NCBI GenBank assembly: GCA_022652735.1
Contig: JALCRP010000004.1
Coordinates: 116,071-180,070, forward strand
DNA length: 64,000 nucleotides
Direction of reading: 5' to 3'
DNA from: Faecalibacterium sp.
Lineage (GTDB): Bacteria; Bacillota; Clostridia; Oscillospirales; Ruminococcaceae
This document shows, one piece after another, positions 41,345 to 51,399 of this stretch (positions are counted from its first letter, which is position 1; each line of letters begins with the position of its first letter). Below the pieces are notes generated by a model. It saw only the letters and a program-made list of their open reading frames with translations, ran no database searches and was not told the DNA's origin. The position numbers and the translations under genes are program-made.

Positions 41345-43660
41345 TTAGCTGCGCGTCACTTTCAGCACATCCCGGATTTTGGAAAGGCGGGCTACAACGC
41401 TGTTCAAGTGGTCGGTATTGCTGATGCCAACGGTCAGGCTCATCACGGCACAGCCGTGCTCGGCCTGCTTGGCTTCCATCGCATAAATGGGCACCCGCAG
41501 ATCTTCCAGCGCAAGCGCCACATCGCCCACAAGGCCCGAGCGATCGAGCGCATCGACCTCCAGCGTGGCCTTATAGTTTTCCTTGATGTCGTCCGCCCAA
41601 TAGGCGCGCACCCAGCGTTCGATGTTGGCAGAATCTCGCATACTGGCCAGCGCGTTTGAGCAGCTTTTTTTGTGGATCGAAACGCCGAACCCGCGCGTGA
41701 CAAAGCCAACGATTTCATCGCCGGGCAGCGGGTTACAGCACTTGGCAAATTTCAGCGGGCAGTTGTCGATGCCCTCGACAACGACGCCGTCCGTCGCATG
41801 CGGCCGTTTGACGTTGACCGTGGCGATCTTCGGCTCGTCTGTTGCGCGGAGCTTGGTGTATTCCTCTTTCACGCGCGGCAGCGTATGCGCCACCGTCAGC
41901 CCGCCGTAGCCGATCGCCGCGTACATTTCCTCGGCGGTGTTTTGGTGCAGGCGCCGCGCGATCTCGGCCATAAACGGGTCCCATTCCTCATCGGTAAGGA
42001 CGATCTGATTGCGGCGCAGCTCTTTGGCAAGCGCATCGTGCCCTTGCGCGATGTTTTCATCGCGGCACATTTTCTTGAACCAGTTGCGGATCTTGCTCTT
42101 GGCCTCGCTCGTCTTTACGATCTTCAGCCAATCGCGGCTGGGGCCTTTATCGGCCGGCCCGGTAATGACCTCGATGATCTCGCCCGTGGCCACCTGATGG
42201 TCGATCGGCACGATGCGGTTGTTCACCTTACAGGCCACCATGCGGTTGCCGACAGCGGAATGGATCGCATACGCAAAGTCGATGCAGGTTGCGCCCGCGG
42301 GCAGGTTGATGACATCACCCTTCGGGGTAAAGGCGAACACCTCTTCGGGCAAAAGGTCGCTTTTCAAATCGCGCAGCAGGTTGCCCGCATCATCGGAGAC
42401 ACGCTGGTTTTCCAGCAGTTGGCGCACCCATGCAAGGCGCTGATCCAGCTTATCCTGCCCGCCCGAAACGCCCTCTTTATATTTCCAGTGCGCGGCGACG
42501 CCGTACTCGGCCATTTCGTCCATCTCGCGGGTACGGATCTGCACCTCGAACGGGATGCCCTCGTGGCCAATCACCGTGGTGTGCAGGCTTTGATAGCCGT
42601 TCGGTTTCGGGGTGGAAATATAATCCTTAAAGCGATTGGGCAGCGGATGGTACATATCGTGGATGAGGCCGAGCGCGTTGTAGCATTCGGCCACGGTATC
42701 CAAGATAATGCGCACCGCGTACACATCGTAGATTTCATCAAAGGCTTTGTTCTGCACGTACATCTTGCGGTAGATGCCGTACACGCTTTTTACGCGGCGC
42801 TTCATCGTCGCGTTTCCGATGCCGCTTTCTTCCAAGCGCTTTTCGATCACGCCCGAGACGTTAGCCAAAAATTCTTCGCCGGCATGTTCGCTCAGCAGCT
42901 TTTTGATCTCGTTATAGCTCACCGGGTCAAGGTAATGGAGGCTGCGGTCTTCCAGCTCCTCCTTGATATTCAGGATGCCCAAGCGGTTGGCGATGGGGGC
43001 ATACACTTCCATCGTCTCAAGGGCCTTATCGCGGCGCTTTTGCTCGGGCCATGCGTCGCCGGTGCGCATATTATGCAGCCGGTCGCACAGCTTGATAATC
43101 ATAACGCGGACATCCTGGCTCATCGCCAGCAGCATTTTGCGCAGGTTTTCGGCCTGTTGCTCCTCGATGCTCGAAAACTGGATTTTTGTCAGCTTCGTCA
43201 CGCCGTCGACGAGCAGCGCCACATCCGCGCCGAACTGGTTTTTCACTTCTTCGATCGTGAAAGGCGTATCCTCGACGACATCATGCAGCAGCGCGGCGGC
43301 AATGCTTTCGCTGTCCATGCCAAGGTCGATCAGCAAGCGCGCCACCGCCAGCGGATGGCAGATATATGGCTCGCCGCTGCGGCGCTTCACGCCGTCATGC
43401 AGATGGTTCGCCGTGCGGTAGGCATTTTCGATCAGCGTAAAATTATAGTTGCGGCCGCTGGCCTGAATCGCATCCACCAGCTTTTGCCATGTGATGATCT
43501 CAGGGCGCGCCGCGCTGCAGCGTTGGTGCGGGGCCTCGTCGGCTGGCTGCGCCGTGGCGGCCAGCGTCCCAATCTCCTCTACCTGCTCCTGCAAATGCTT
43601 TTTTGCCGAATAGAAGCCGCTGGGCGCATCGGCCGCAGCTGTTTTCGTTTCCTGTGCCAT
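41345..43660 (-). CDS. relA: Bifunctional (p)ppGpp synthetase/hydrolase
   Basis: 771 residues, full length RelA/SpoT homologue. An extra 60 residues precede the HD domain (HPLAVARLLIDLG, then LLHDVVEDTPF, hydrolase active), followed by the synthetase domain (RIILDTVAECYNALG, NGYQSLHTTVIG), TGS (VFAFTPKGDVINLPAGAT), a zinc-finger-type helical region with CCNPLPGDEIVGF, and a C-terminal ACT domain. Makes and degrades the stringent alarmone. Start 43660 chosen at GGAGG; the gene follows recJ by two bases. Confidence 0.95.
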   Translation of the reverse strand: MAQETKTAAADAPSGFYSAKKHLQEQVEEIGTLAATAQPADEAPHQRCSAARPEIITWQKLVDAIQASGRNYNFTLIENAYRTANHLHDGVKRRSGEPYICHPLAVARLLIDLGMDSESIAAALLHDVVEDTPFTIEEVKNQFGADVALLVDGVTKLTKIQFSSIEEQQAENLRKMLLAMSQDVRVMIIKLCDRLHNMRTGDAWPEQKRRDKALETMEVYAPIANRLGILNIKEELEDRSLHYLDPVSYNEIKKLLSEHAGEEFLANVSGVIEKRLEESGIGNATMKRRVKSVYGIYRKMYVQNKAFDEIYDVYAVRIILDTVAECYNALGLIHDMYHPLPNRFKDYISTPKPNGYQSLHTTVIGHEGIPFEVQIRTREMDEMAEYGVAAHWKYKEGVSGGQDKLDQRLAWVRQLLENQRVSDDAGNLLRDLKSDLLPEEVFAFTPKGDVINLPAGATCIDFAYAIHSAVGNRMVACKVNNRIVPIDHQVATGEIIEVITGPADKGPSRDWLKIVKTSEAKSKIRNWFKKMCRDENIAQGHDALAKELRRNQIVLTDEEWDPFMAEIARRLHQNTAEEMYAAIGYGGLTVAHTLPRVKEEYTKLRATDEPKIATVNVKRPHATDGVVVEGIDNCPLKFAKCCNPLPGDEIVGFVTRGFGVSIHKKSCSNALASMRDSANIERWVRAYWADDIKENYKATLEVDALDRSGLVGDVALALEDLRVPIYAMEAKQAEHGCAVMSLTVGISNTDHLNSVVARLSKIRDVLKVTRS

Positions 43661-43662
43661 AC

Positions 43663-45792
43663 TTAAAGTTCCTCCATGCGTTTGAGGATCGGCGCCTGCG
43701 CAAGGTCTTTCTTCTCTGTGCAGGGCACCGGCTCGAACCAAGCGGCGCCATCCTTTTCGGCGCGGGCGATCAGGCCCAGCTGCTGTAACGCCAAAAGGCC
43801 GGCCAACGTTTTGCCGGTTTGCTCTGCCCCAAGGCAGGCGAACAGCGGCTGCAAATCGTCGGCATGCACTTTCCCGGCGCGCACCGCCTGATACGTGCGG
43901 ATCACATCCGCCCGCGCGGGGCGCAAAGCTTCCAGCTGTGCTTTTTCCAGCGCGGCGCCGCCGCAAAAAGCCTCAAATTCGGCTGCCTGCTCGGCCGGGG
44001 CGTTGCCCAGCCCGGCCGGGCGAAGCTCCTGAATGCGGCCGGAATACTGTGCGCCGCCGCGCCCTTCGTAAACCGAAAGCGTCAGCACGGCATCCACGGT
44101 ATCGCCCGCCGCGTAGGGCAGCCGGGCCGGCGCCATGCCGAAATAAACCGCGTAAAAGCTGGTGCTGCCCTGCCGCAGGCGCAGGCGGCAGTGTCGCCCT
44201 TCCGATACCGGATACACGCCCTCGATCACCGCGTTTTCCAGCAAGAACAAGGGCGTCGGGTTGCCGCTTCCAAACGGCGCGAGCTTTTCCAGCGCGGCCA
44301 CCGCGGCAAGGCTCATTTTATCCAGCCGCACCGAGAGATCGGGCCGCACCGGCGGGCACTGGATAACCGGGTATTCCTTGGCGGCCCATGCATTCATGCG
44401 GCGGCGCAGCTCCGGCAGATTCTTTTCTTCTACCGAAAGCCCTGCGGCCAGCGCATGCCCGCCAAAGCGGATCAAAAGATCGCTGCAAGCGGTAATGCAG
44501 CGGTGCAGATTAAAATTGCCGAGGCTGCGCCCGCTGCCTTTGCCCTCGCCTTTTTCGTCGATGCTGATTACGATTACCGGCCGGCCCAGCTGCTCGACAA
44601 GGCGGCTCGCCACGATGCCGATCACGCCCGGATGCCAGTTTTTGCCCCAGACAAGCACGATGCGATCCTCTGCGCGGGCAGGGTCGGCTTCCAGCTGGCT
44701 TTTGGCCGCGGCGGCAATATCCTGTTCGATCTGCTGGCGCGCCAAATTATCCTCATTCAGCTTTTCGGCCAGCTGCGCGGCACGGCTTTCGTCCTCGCAC
44801 AGCACAAGCTGCAACGCTGTCACGGCGCTGTCCATCCGGCCGGCCGCGTTGATGCGCGGCGCCAGCGCAAAGCTAATGCTTTCCGCCGTCACCGGCTTAT
44901 CGGCAAGGCCCGCCACTTCCAGCAGGGCCGCAAGGCCCGGGCGCTCGGTATTTTGCAGCGCGGCAAGGCCCGCCGTAACCAAAGTACGGTTTTCGCCCGT
45001 CAGCGGCATCACATCCGCCACCGTGCCGATGGCGGCCAGATCACCGCAAAAATCCAACATTTCCTCCGCCGGGCATTCATCAAGCGCCGCGCAGAGCAAA
45101 AATGCCACCCCTGCGCCGGAAAACGATTTGAAGGCGCTGGTGTCGTCCTTTCGGTTCGGGTCCACGACAGCCACCGCCTGCGGCAGCGTATCCGGGGGCA
45201 AATGGTGGTCAGTGATGATAAGGTCGATCCCGAGCGAAGCGGCATACGCGGCCTCCTCTACGGCCGAAACGCCGTTATCCACCGTCACAATCAGGGTGTA
45301 TCCCTTTTTGTGGATCGCATCAATGGCATTTTTGGTCAGGCCGTAGCCATCCCCTTCGCGGCTGGGCAGCATACATTTGGCAGCCGCGCCCATGCTGCTG
45401 CGCAGATGATCGAACAGCAGTGCCGTCGCCGTTACGCCGTCCACATCGTAATCGCCAAAAATGACGATTGTTTCTTCGGCTTCCACCGCCGCACGGATGC
45501 GGGCGCAGGCTTTATCCATATCTTTTAAGCTGCGCGGGTCGGGCAAGGGCATTTCGCCGGCCAAAAAAGCTTCGGCCGCGGCCGGGTCCGTGGTGCCGCG
45601 GGCACACAACACGCCTGCCAGCAGCAGGTATTCCTGCGTTTTTTCGGCGAGAGCCCGCTGCAGTTCTGCTTCGCCCGGCATTTCCGGCGCGGCTTCAGCC
45701 ATTCGGTCTACAGCATTTTGCGCCAAAGCCTTCGCCAGTGCGGCGGCCAAAGCGTGATCGACGGTGCGTGGCTCCCAAGCGCGGTACAGCAT
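43663..45792 (-). CDS. recJ: Single-stranded-DNA-specific exonuclease RecJ
   Basis: 709 residues. DHH domain motifs: VIFGDYDVDGVTATALL, VDNGVSAVEEA, LIITDHHLPPD, then DHHA1 with GRMDSAVTALQLVLCED and GIVASRLVEQLGRPVIVIS plus GSGRS, and an OB-fold region. The C-terminal 130 residues include a winged-helix-like segment found in Firmicutes RecJ. A 5' to 3' exonuclease in recombination and mismatch repair. Start 45792 has GGAGAGAG. The upstream 129 bases hold an inverted repeat TTTTGCCGC/GCGGCAgAAAA. Confidence 0.94.
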   Translation of the reverse strand: MLYRAWEPRTVDHALAAALAKALAQNAVDRMAEAAPEMPGEAELQRALAEKTQEYLLLAGVLCARGTTDPAAAEAFLAGEMPLPDPRSLKDMDKACARIRAAVEAEETIVIFGDYDVDGVTATALLFDHLRSSMGAAAKCMLPSREGDGYGLTKNAIDAIHKKGYTLIVTVDNGVSAVEEAAYAASLGIDLIITDHHLPPDTLPQAVAVVDPNRKDDTSAFKSFSGAGVAFLLCAALDECPAEEMLDFCGDLAAIGTVADVMPLTGENRTLVTAGLAALQNTERPGLAALLEVAGLADKPVTAESISFALAPRINAAGRMDSAVTALQLVLCEDESRAAQLAEKLNEDNLARQQIEQDIAAAAKSQLEADPARAEDRIVLVWGKNWHPGVIGIVASRLVEQLGRPVIVISIDEKGEGKGSGRSLGNFNLHRCITACSDLLIRFGGHALAAGLSVEEKNLPELRRRMNAWAAKEYPVIQCPPVRPDLSVRLDKMSLAAVAALEKLAPFGSGNPTPLFLLENAVIEGVYPVSEGRHCRLRLRQGSTSFYAVYFGMAPARLPYAAGDTVDAVLTLSVYEGRGGAQYSGRIQELRPAGLGNAPAEQAAEFEAFCGGAALEKAQLEALRPARADVIRTYQAVRAGKVHADDLQPLFACLGAEQTGKTLAGLLALQQLGLIARAEKDGAAWFEPVPCTEKKDLAQAPILKRMEEL

Positions 45793-45921
45793 AACGGCTC
45801 TCTCCTTTCGCGGGTATTTTTTCATCCGGCTGCGCCGCGGCTTTTGCCCGGCGGCGCATATTATTTTGTCAATGGTTTTCTGCCGCAGCGGCGGCAAAAG
45901 GCATTTTTCTTTTCGGGCCGC

Positions 45922-47451
45922 TTATTCCTGCGGCTTCAAAAGGTCGTTTTCCGAAAGGCCGTCACGGGCCAGCATCCCCTGCATCGCGGCGATCTCGCTC
46001 GAAACATCCAGCGCCACATCCGAAAGCAGGTTATCATGCAGATTCGAGAAGGCGGTATTCAGCGTATGCAGCATACCGGCCACATCGCGGCGAATGCTCT
46101 CGGCATTGTCGCCGCCCGTCGTGCCCACCTCATTGTAGGTGCGCAGCAGCTTCAGCGTCGTAGGAATATAGTAATTTGCCAAGCGCTGTGCCTTGGGCAT
46201 GCTGTCGGGATGATCCTTCACCCAATCAAAGATGGCGCCGCTGGTTTTTTGCATCTGCGAAAGCTCTGCCACAGCCTGCGGATCGTTTGCCATCACAGCC
46301 TTTTCCTTCTCCAGCACATCTATAAAATTCTTCATGCTGGAAAGCGTGGCATTATCCTTGGTTTCCCGCTCGGCTTTCTGCTGCTGCTCAGCCGTGGCAG
46401 CAGCTTCCTGCTCGGCCTTCTGCTGCTTTTCAAGCGTGGCATAATAGGCCTGCTCGGAGAAATAGAGCATATTGGTATCTTCGTCCATCCATGCCGTCAG
46501 CCAGCCGCGGCGCAGCATTTTGCGGATGTCTTTTTTCGTATCGGCGATCGAGCGCTGTGAAGCCTGCGCCAGCGAAGCAAGCGACACCGCCTGCTGCACC
46601 CCTGCAATGGAGGCGTAGGCGCGCAGCTTGCCCGAGGCTTTCAGGTTTTGCGCGCCCCGGATGGTCAGCCACAAAAACGGCAGGCAGGCGGCCAAAAGGC
46701 TCCCACCCACGATCAGCAGCACCCCTTCTATCAGGCCGAGGCCAAGGCCAGCGCAAATCAGGCCGCCAAGCCCAAAGCAAAACAGCATTACGCCGCCCGT
46801 GATCGTTTGCGCAAGGCCGATGCCAAAGCGGTTATTGGCGCTTTTACGCAAAGGGCTTTTGGGGGCCTGCGCATTCCATCTGTCATAGTGGCCGCGGTTA
46901 CGGTAGCGGTTACGGTTGCGGGCATTATAAGAATAGGCATAGTTGCCGTACTGCATATTTGTGCCTGCCGCCTGCCGCGCACGGTTTTGCTCGATGGCCT
47001 GTTGGCCCTGTGCGAGGCCATAGTTTACCACGTCCATAAAGGCCGTGCCCATGCCCCGCGCGCGGCTGCCAAGCTCGCCGCCGCGGCCGTCAAAGCCATA
47101 GCGGAAGCCGTTTGTCAGCGATTCGCCAAACGCGCGAATCTGGTCTTCCAGCTCATCTTGCAGCTCACGCTCGTTGGGCAGCGTACCCGGCTGGGCCGGC
47201 TGGCCCTGCGCCGGGGCGGCAGGCTGACGATACTGGTTGGCCCAGACGTTCGTTTCCGGCGCGCGGAAAGGCTGCCCCTGCGCAGCCTGTACGGGCTGCG
47301 GGGGCTGTACATTTTGCGCCGGCTGTGTACCTTGTACGGGCTGCGGGTTTTGTGCGCCTTGTGTGGCCGTCTGCGCAGGGTATGCCGCCTGTTGGCCGGG
47401 CGCGCCCGGCATATTCGATGCCGCCTGTGCTTTCTGCTGATTTTCGTCCAT
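45922..47451 (-). CDS. XpaC-like membrane protein with Gln/Pro-rich N-terminus
   Basis: 509 residues. Residues 1-100 are Gln/Ala/Pro-rich low complexity, then RELQDELEDQIRAFGESL and a Tyr/Asn/Arg-rich tract (NYAYSYNARNRNRYRNRGHYD). Two membrane helices follow (around 220-265: MLFCFGLGGLICAGLGLGL and VLLIVGGSLLAACLPFLWL), then a winged-helix-like region and a C-terminal coiled coil. The last 130 residues (YYIPTTLKLLRTYNEVGTTG through FSNLHDNLLSDVALDVSSEI) are the XpaC/5-bromo-4-chloroindolyl-phosphate-hydrolysis family domain. Role unknown; in Bacillus XpaC is linked to TelA-type toxic-anion resistance, absent here. Confidence 0.8.
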   Translation of the reverse strand: MDENQQKAQAASNMPGAPGQQAAYPAQTATQGAQNPQPVQGTQPAQNVQPPQPVQAAQGQPFRAPETNVWANQYRQPAAPAQGQPAQPGTLPNERELQDELEDQIRAFGESLTNGFRYGFDGRGGELGSRARGMGTAFMDVVNYGLAQGQQAIEQNRARQAAGTNMQYGNYAYSYNARNRNRYRNRGHYDRWNAQAPKSPLRKSANNRFGIGLAQTITGGVMLFCFGLGGLICAGLGLGLIEGVLLIVGGSLLAACLPFLWLTIRGAQNLKASGKLRAYASIAGVQQAVSLASLAQASQRSIADTKKDIRKMLRRGWLTAWMDEDTNMLYFSEQAYYATLEKQQKAEQEAAATAEQQQKAERETKDNATLSSMKNFIDVLEKEKAVMANDPQAVAELSQMQKTSGAIFDWVKDHPDSMPKAQRLANYYIPTTLKLLRTYNEVGTTGGDNAESIRRDVAGMLHTLNTAFSNLHDNLLSDVALDVSSEIAAMQGMLARDGLSENDLLKPQE

Positions 47452-47457
47452 TGTGTT

Positions 47458-49095
47458 TTACTCCTTATGCACTGTACCGGCCGAATCCGGCCGAGATGAG
47501 AGACAAGATGCAGGCGCGCAATACCGGGCACATATGGCGCCGGCCGCGCGTAGGCCATCCACCGCGGCGCTCATGATACCGCCCGCGTAGCCGGCGCCTT
47601 CGCCGCACGGATATAGCCCGGCAAGCTCCGGGCTTTCAAAACTGTCGGCGCGCGCTAAGCGCACCGGGCTGCTCGTGCGCGTCTCAAGGCCGGTCAAAAT
47701 CGCATCCGGCGCGGTATAACCGGCGATCTTGTGGGAGAAAGCGCGCAGCCCTGTGCGCAGGCCATCGGCCAGCTCCGGCCCAAGCAGCGCGCCAAGATCG
47801 GCGGCCGCCACGCCGCGGTCATACGTAGGCACCACCGCGCCGATGTTCAGCCGGCCCTCGCCGGCAAGGAAGCTTGTTACATTTTCGGCCGGGGCCGCAT
47901 ACGCGCCGCCGCGGCTGCCCGCAGCATACGCTTTTTGCTCCAGCTCGCGCTGAAAAGCGATCGCACGGCGTGGATCCTGCCCAAAATCGCCGCCGTCCAC
48001 GCTGATAACCACCGCCGCGTTCGCATTTTTGCCGTCGCGCGCGTGGCAGCTCATGCCGTTTGTCACAACACGGCCCTGCTCGCTGGCGGCAGCCACAACG
48101 CGGCCGCCCGGGCACATGCAAAAGGTATATACACAGCGGCTGCCGACATGTTGGCTCAGCTGATATTCGCCGCGCGGCAGCGCCGGATGCCCGGCCGCCT
48201 CGTGGTACAGGCTTTTTTCGATCTCACTTTGCAGGTGCTCGGCGCGGAAGCCTACGCTGAACGGTTTGCACGAAAGCGTCAGGCCGGATTCCAGCAGCAT
48301 CGAAAAGGTATCGCGCGCCGAATGGCCCACCGCCAGCACCAGCGTCTCACAAGGGATGCTTTCGCCGGTAGTACGCACTCCGCACAGCCGGCCGCCGCGC
48401 GTTTCCAAGCCCGTCAGCGCCGTTTCAAAGCGGATTTCGCCGCCAAGCGAAAGAATTTCCGCACGGATCGAAGCGATCACGCCGCGCAAAAGGTCCGTGC
48501 CCACATGGGGCTTTTGCTGCCAAGCGATTTCGGGCGGGGCACCGTGCTGCAAAAACACCTGTGTGACATAGCCGCAAAGCGGATCCCCGATACGGGTCGT
48601 GAGCTTTCCGTCGGAAAACGTCCCTGCGCCACCCTCGCCAAACTGGATATTTGCGTTTAGGTTCAGTTCGCCCGTGGCGGAAAAATGCTCAATGGCCTTT
48701 ACCCGCTTTTCCAGCGCAGGCCCACGCTCCAGCACAATCGGGCAAAAACCCTGCCGCGCCAAAAGCAGCGCGGCAAACATGCCGGCCGGCCCAAACCCGC
48801 AAACAACGGGGCGATGTGCCGGCTGCTGTGTACCCTGCTGTAAAACCAGCGCCGGCGTCTGTTGCAGGGCGATGTCCGGCGGGGCGGCATACTGCCCCTC
48901 GGCACAAGGCTCGCGCATCGAAACCGCCACGGTATATACCAGCACCGGGCGGCCATGACGCGCATCTACGCTGAGCCGTGCTACGCCCAGCGACGCAGCT
49001 TTTTCGGCCGGGATATGCGCAAGATGCAGCGCCTGAGAAAAAGCCTCGTCCTCCCCGGCAGAAAGCGGCAGGCGAATATTGCGAATCAGAAGCAT
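47458..49095 (-). CDS. Uncharacterised FAD-dependent dehydrogenase (COG2509)
   Basis: 545 residues. An 85-residue N-terminal domain (LLIRNIRLPLSAGEDEA) precedes the FAD site VVCGFGPAGMFAALLLARQG and VLERGPALEKR. Then LNANIQFGEGGAGTFSDGKL and LVLAVGHSARDTFSML, with a terminal GLYPCGEGAGYAGGI. These mark the COG2509 group of FAD dehydrogenases, found widely in anaerobes without assigned substrate. It begins immediately after the cdaR stop and so belongs to the cdaA-cdaR transcript. The final 20 residues are unusual and cysteine-containing. Confidence 0.88.
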   Translation of the reverse strand: MLLIRNIRLPLSAGEDEAFSQALHLAHIPAEKAASLGVARLSVDARHGRPVLVYTVAVSMREPCAEGQYAAPPDIALQQTPALVLQQGTQQPAHRPVVCGFGPAGMFAALLLARQGFCPIVLERGPALEKRVKAIEHFSATGELNLNANIQFGEGGAGTFSDGKLTTRIGDPLCGYVTQVFLQHGAPPEIAWQQKPHVGTDLLRGVIASIRAEILSLGGEIRFETALTGLETRGGRLCGVRTTGESIPCETLVLAVGHSARDTFSMLLESGLTLSCKPFSVGFRAEHLQSEIEKSLYHEAAGHPALPRGEYQLSQHVGSRCVYTFCMCPGGRVVAAASEQGRVVTNGMSCHARDGKNANAAVVISVDGGDFGQDPRRAIAFQRELEQKAYAAGSRGGAYAAPAENVTSFLAGEGRLNIGAVVPTYDRGVAAADLGALLGPELADGLRTGLRAFSHKIAGYTAPDAILTGLETRTSSPVRLARADSFESPELAGLYPCGEGAGYAGGIMSAAVDGLRAAGAICARYCAPASCLSSRPDSAGTVHKE

Positions 49096-50397
49096 TTATT
49101 TACTCTCGATCTGGCACTGTACCGTATACGTCCCTACCGCAAACACCTTGCCGCTCGAAGGCACATAGATGCTAACGGCGATGTTCTGCTGGCCTGTTGT
49201 GATAGAAAGCTCGTCGGCGTCGATGCGCGCAATGACGTTCGCCGCCGTAAGCCCGCTCAGCACATCCGCCGGCCCGCAGAGCGTCACGTTCTGGATGCGG
49301 TCGCTTTTGACCGTCAGCCGATAGGTAGAGGGCAGGTTTACCACTTGCACCGAGGTGGCCGGCAGGTTCAGCGTCTTGGTGGAAAGGCCGGTGGTATCAA
49401 AGCTTACCGTTACGCTGGCGATGTTTTCTTGGCTGACAAGGCCGCCCGGCAGCGTGATCGGCAGCTCATATACCTTATTCAGCGAGAAGGTGCTTACATC
49501 AATCGAGCCGACGCTGATCTCCGACATCGCGTCGATCACGCTGGCCGGCCCGGCGACCTGCAACGTATTCTGGCTGAGCGAATATTTCAAGATCGAATCA
49601 TCAAAGCCATCGGGCGTGTTGACGAAATCGACGCGCAGCGGCAGCTCAGCGAGCTTATAAACCGTCAGCGTCACATCGGCTGTTTCGTTGTCCGCCGTCA
49701 CATACGTAAACGGCACCTCGTTGCCCTCTGCATCGGCAAACTTCAGCGTGGTGTTCACCGTCACAGAATCGTCCAGCTCGCCATCGGCCGTTACCTCGGC
49801 GATTGCTTGCGTTACATTTTCCAGCTCACTCGTCGGGCCGGAAAGGGTAACTTCGCCCGGCGCGGCGGTTGTTTTATACAGGGTATAGCCGTCGGCCAGC
49901 TTCAAATCCTTCGCCATCACAGTGATGGGCACAACCTTTTCTTCCACGGTGTCGAACACAACATCGACCGTCATGTTTTTCGGCTGAACGGAAACGGATA
50001 CGCTGCCGGCCGTTTCGGCCGTGCACTTTACGTTCAGCTTCAAAGATGCCGCACCGCTGGTTTTGACGGAGGAATAATCGGGATAAACCAAAAAGTCATC
50101 CTTTGTCAGCCCGCCGATCACCGAACCGTTACCGGAAACTTTCAGCGTCACATTATAGGAGGGGCTGTTTACAATAGAAAGCCCCTGTGTGGTGTATTTG
50201 CTCGAATCGTAAGAAAAGTTCACCGGGACACCGTACAGCGGCGTCGTCGTGTTCGGCTGGATTACCATCGTAACCAGCACCCACGCGGCGACGGCCAGCA
50301 AAATAGCAAAGGGCATGCGAAAGCGCTTATCGTCCAGCAGGCTGCGTTTTCCCGGCGCTTTTTTTGTCTGCTGCGTTTTCTTTTCTGTTTCGCTCAC
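49096..50397 (-). CDS. cdaR: CdaA regulator CdaR (YbbR repeats)
   Basis: 433 residues: a basic cytoplasmic tail, one membrane helix (FRMPFAILLAVAAWVLVTMVI), then four extracellular YbbR repeats recognisable by VNFSYDSSKY, VKCTAETAGSVSVSV, LPLRVDFVNTPDGFDDSIL and VNLPSTYRLTVKSDRI with repeated VTLxGP turns (VTLSGPTSELENV, LQVAGPASVIDAM, VTLCGPADVLSGL). CdaR binds and modulates the diadenylate cyclase CdaA. It overlaps cdaA by four bases. Confidence 0.92.
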   Translation of the reverse strand: MSETEKKTQQTKKAPGKRSLLDDKRFRMPFAILLAVAAWVLVTMVIQPNTTTPLYGVPVNFSYDSSKYTTQGLSIVNSPSYNVTLKVSGNGSVIGGLTKDDFLVYPDYSSVKTSGAASLKLNVKCTAETAGSVSVSVQPKNMTVDVVFDTVEEKVVPITVMAKDLKLADGYTLYKTTAAPGEVTLSGPTSELENVTQAIAEVTADGELDDSVTVNTTLKFADAEGNEVPFTYVTADNETADVTLTVYKLAELPLRVDFVNTPDGFDDSILKYSLSQNTLQVAGPASVIDAMSEISVGSIDVSTFSLNKVYELPITLPGGLVSQENIASVTVSFDTTGLSTKTLNLPATSVQVVNLPSTYRLTVKSDRIQNVTLCGPADVLSGLTAANVIARIDADELSITTGQQNIAVSIYVPSSGKVFAVGTYTVQCQIESK

Positions 50398-51275
50398 TGC
50401 TCGCCGCCTCCCTTTTTCATCGACAGAAACCGGGCAAGGCCCTTGGCGGGCTTTTGCTCCTTTTCTGCGGCTGTTTCCTTCGGGATCAATTCATCCTGCA
50501 GGCGCATATACAAGCTCTGGCGGTCAAAATGACGCATCAAAACGCCATTTTTCGCCACGCTGATGATGCCCGTTTCCTCGCTTACCACGATTGCAATCGC
50601 GTCGGAGTTCTCGGCGATGCCGAGGCCCGCACGGTGGCGGGTGCCCATATCCTTGCCGAACTCCAAGTTGTTGGAAAGCGGCAGCACACAGCCCGCGGCC
50701 TTAATCATGCCGTCCTCGATGATAACGGCGCCGTCATGCAGCGGGGTGCCCTCGTAAAAAATCGTGCCGAGCACCTCGGGGTTGACATCGCTGTGCATCG
50801 GCGTACCGGTGTGCACGATCTCGGAAAGGTTTGTGCGGCGCTCCAGCACAATCAGCGCGCCGGTATGCGTCTCGGACAGGCGCTCGGCCGCATCACAGAT
50901 GGCGATGATCGCATTGCGCCACTTTCCGCGCAGGCTTGGATCGTTATGTTTGGTGCGGAACAAAGCCGCTGCCCATTTATCGGTTTGGCCCATTTGCTCC
51001 AGCGCACGGCGGATCTCGGGCTGAAATACGATCACCAGCGCCAAGAAGCCCCATTGGATGATGCTTTGCATCAGCCAGAACACCGTGCGCAAGTTAAAAG
51101 TATAAGCCACGGCATATACGGCCAAGATGACAAAAGCGCCTTTGGCCAGCTGGCCGGTATGCGTTTTATTAATCAACCCGAGAAGGGTATAGATTACAAA
51201 CGCCACGATCACAATATCGCACAGATCCGCCGGCTTAAACGTCATAAAGTTCGCGATCACGGAACTGAAGGACAT
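50394..51275 (-). CDS. cdaA: Membrane diadenylate cyclase
   Basis: 293 residues. Three N-terminal membrane helices (to about residue 85), then the DAC domain: DGAVII at 181-186 and GTRHRAG at 211-217, both intact. It condenses two ATP into c-di-AMP, which controls potassium, osmolyte and cell-wall homeostasis. Start 51275 has AAAGGAG; TATACT at 51335-51340 on the reverse strand may be the -10. First gene of cdaA-cdaR-FAD dehydrogenase; glmM, the usual third gene, is absent. Confidence 0.95.
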   Translation of the reverse strand: MSFSSVIANFMTFKPADLCDIVIVAFVIYTLLGLINKTHTGQLAKGAFVILAVYAVAYTFNLRTVFWLMQSIIQWGFLALVIVFQPEIRRALEQMGQTDKWAAALFRTKHNDPSLRGKWRNAIIAICDAAERLSETHTGALIVLERRTNLSEIVHTGTPMHSDVNPEVLGTIFYEGTPLHDGAVIIEDGMIKAAGCVLPLSNNLEFGKDMGTRHRAGLGIAENSDAIAIVVSEETGIISVAKNGVLMRHFDRQSLYMRLQDELIPKETAAEKEQKPAKGLARFLSMKKGGGEQ

Positions 51276-51399
51276 AACGGGCGCTCCTTTCCGGGCCGGC
51301 AGCGGCTGCGCAGGCCCCACAAGAATTCGTAACTTTTAGTATAGCATGTTTTGGGCGGCTTGAAAACCTTTTTGCCCGGCCGCAGGCGGCGTTTTCCGC

